A stretch of 64,000 bases of DNA from Heliocybe sulcata (Eukaryota; Basidiomycota; Agaricomycetes; Gloeophyllales; Gloeophyllaceae), in the NCBI GenBank assembly GCA_004369045.1, contig ML213508.1, forward strand, positions 199,928 to 263,927, given 5' to 3'. The notes beneath the pieces were generated by a model. That model ran no database searches. It was given only the letters and a program-made list of their open reading frames with translations, and was not told the DNA's origin. Shown here piece by piece: positions 63,356 through 64,000 of the stretch; the stretch's first letter is position 1, and each line of letters starts with the position of its first letter. The position numbers and the translations under genes are program-made.

Positions 63356-64000
63356 ATGGAGACGACGCTGCAAGTGCAGTATTACCCAGATTACCAGACT
63401 TCGGCTCGACCACGAACCATACGTATGGCCATCGAAAAGCCTTACACCCCGTTCACAATGAGCCAAGTACTGCTCGTCAAGAATCTGGATATGTCCTTGG
63501 AGGATCTTCCTGCCCAGTTCATTCTGAAGCTCTTTGACCGTCGTTTTATTGAGCGTCCCATCGATTGTGATTGGGTGCCATTGATTGAGAGTACTCTTCA
63601 GGTGATTGGAGCCAAAATCAATGCCGGAAAACGTCCGGATACGGCTGACGACTTTGAGAGCGGTTATATCTCTGATTGGGAGCCGTGGAAGAAGGAGAAA
63701 TACGTGGTCTCGCTTCTGAAGGAACGTTAGCAAAATGAACAAGGGGCCTATCGCCGGTTGCGGATTTTGCAGGGCACCAGCATCCCACGCTTCTACGGGA
63801 CCATCCATCTGGAAAGTCCAAGCCAGACATACGACATTGTTCATCCCGTCTTGAGCAGCGTTTTCGGGATCGCCATGGAGTACATAGACGGGCATACCTT
63901 GGAAGATGTCCAGCAAGATAGCGAGCTATCTCAGGCCAGACGCGAGGAAATGGCGCAGTCTGTCTTGACGGTAGTTCGGGCTGCTCGGAAACTCGGTGTC
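63356..64000 (+). CDS. protein-kinase-like gene, partial at window end, with internal stop
   Basis: An ATG frame of 124 codons (LLVKNLDMSLEDLPAQFIL, LKLFDRRFIERPIDCDWVP, EPWKKEKYVVSLLKER) ends at a TAG (63728-63730). The same frame continues with QNEQGAYRRLRILQGTSIP, RFYGTIHLESPSQTYDIVH, FGIAMEYIDGHTLEDVQ and MAQSVLTVVRAARKLGV up to the window edge. In this basidiomycete kinase-like family the stop position is normally a residue between ER and QNE. No intron of workable length removes it. Either the gene is a pseudogene or there is a base error. The N-lobe lacks an obvious glycine loop. A broken relative lies at 57310-58036. Confidence 0.6.

Overview
The window reads as nuclear DNA of a basidiomycete fungus, most likely an Agaricomycete. 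Coding strands carry many short introns (mostly 45-65 nt, GT-AG with CTAAC/CTAAT-like branch points and a few GC-AG), genes lie close together on both strands, and the gene set is typical of mushroom-forming fungi (NT-C2 protein, F-box protein, paralogous 2OG oxygenases, GH5 steryl-glucosidase-like enzyme, basidiomycete 7TM protein). Gene models were built by hand by joining exons so that reading frame and known family sequence continue across each intron. Exon sums are divisible by three for every model where exon coordinates are given.

Layout. 0-9 kb: a decayed partial copy of an NT-C2 gene, an AT-rich insert with a minisatellite, a basic protein resembling bacterial RNase P protein (RnpA), mitochondrial ribosomal protein bL28m, and the NT-C2 parent gene. 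9-17 kb: a gene-poor stretch, an F-box protein, GWT1 (GPI inositol acylation), a 2OG-oxygenase relic and the mitochondrial calcium uniporter MCU. 18-23.5 kb: two tail-to-tail MFS permeases of the ACS (Dal5/Tna1) type. 24-26 kb: a Tag1-like vacuolar membrane protein. 27-36 kb: a same-strand block of two FAD-dependent amino-acid/amine oxidases and two 2OG-Fe(II) oxygenases, each a tandem pair. 36-45 kb: secreted serine carboxypeptidase, orphan 7TM receptor-like protein, and GH5 glucosidase. 45-55 kb: two auxin-efflux-carrier-like transporters as arms of a large inverted duplication, with a chitinase gene fused to a PX domain in the spacer. 55-64 kb: peroxisomal MaoC-like hydratase (C-terminal SKL), a kinase-like pseudogene, uL14m, hexokinase, an M20 N-carbamoyl-amino-acid hydrolase-like enzyme, and the start of a second kinase-like gene.

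How the parts relate. Local duplication dominates: MFS x2, FAD oxidase x2, 2OG oxygenase x2 plus a relic, AEC transporter x2, NT-C2 plus a fragment, kinase-like x2. Several copies carry visible lesions (changed splice sites, a frameshift, stops). Housekeeping genes (GWT1, MCU, bL28m, uL14m, hexokinase) are intact. The most unusual single object is the PX-GH18 fusion. The most unusual structures are the inverted duplication around it, containing one block in the wrong orientation, and a series of 6-20 nt microexons.
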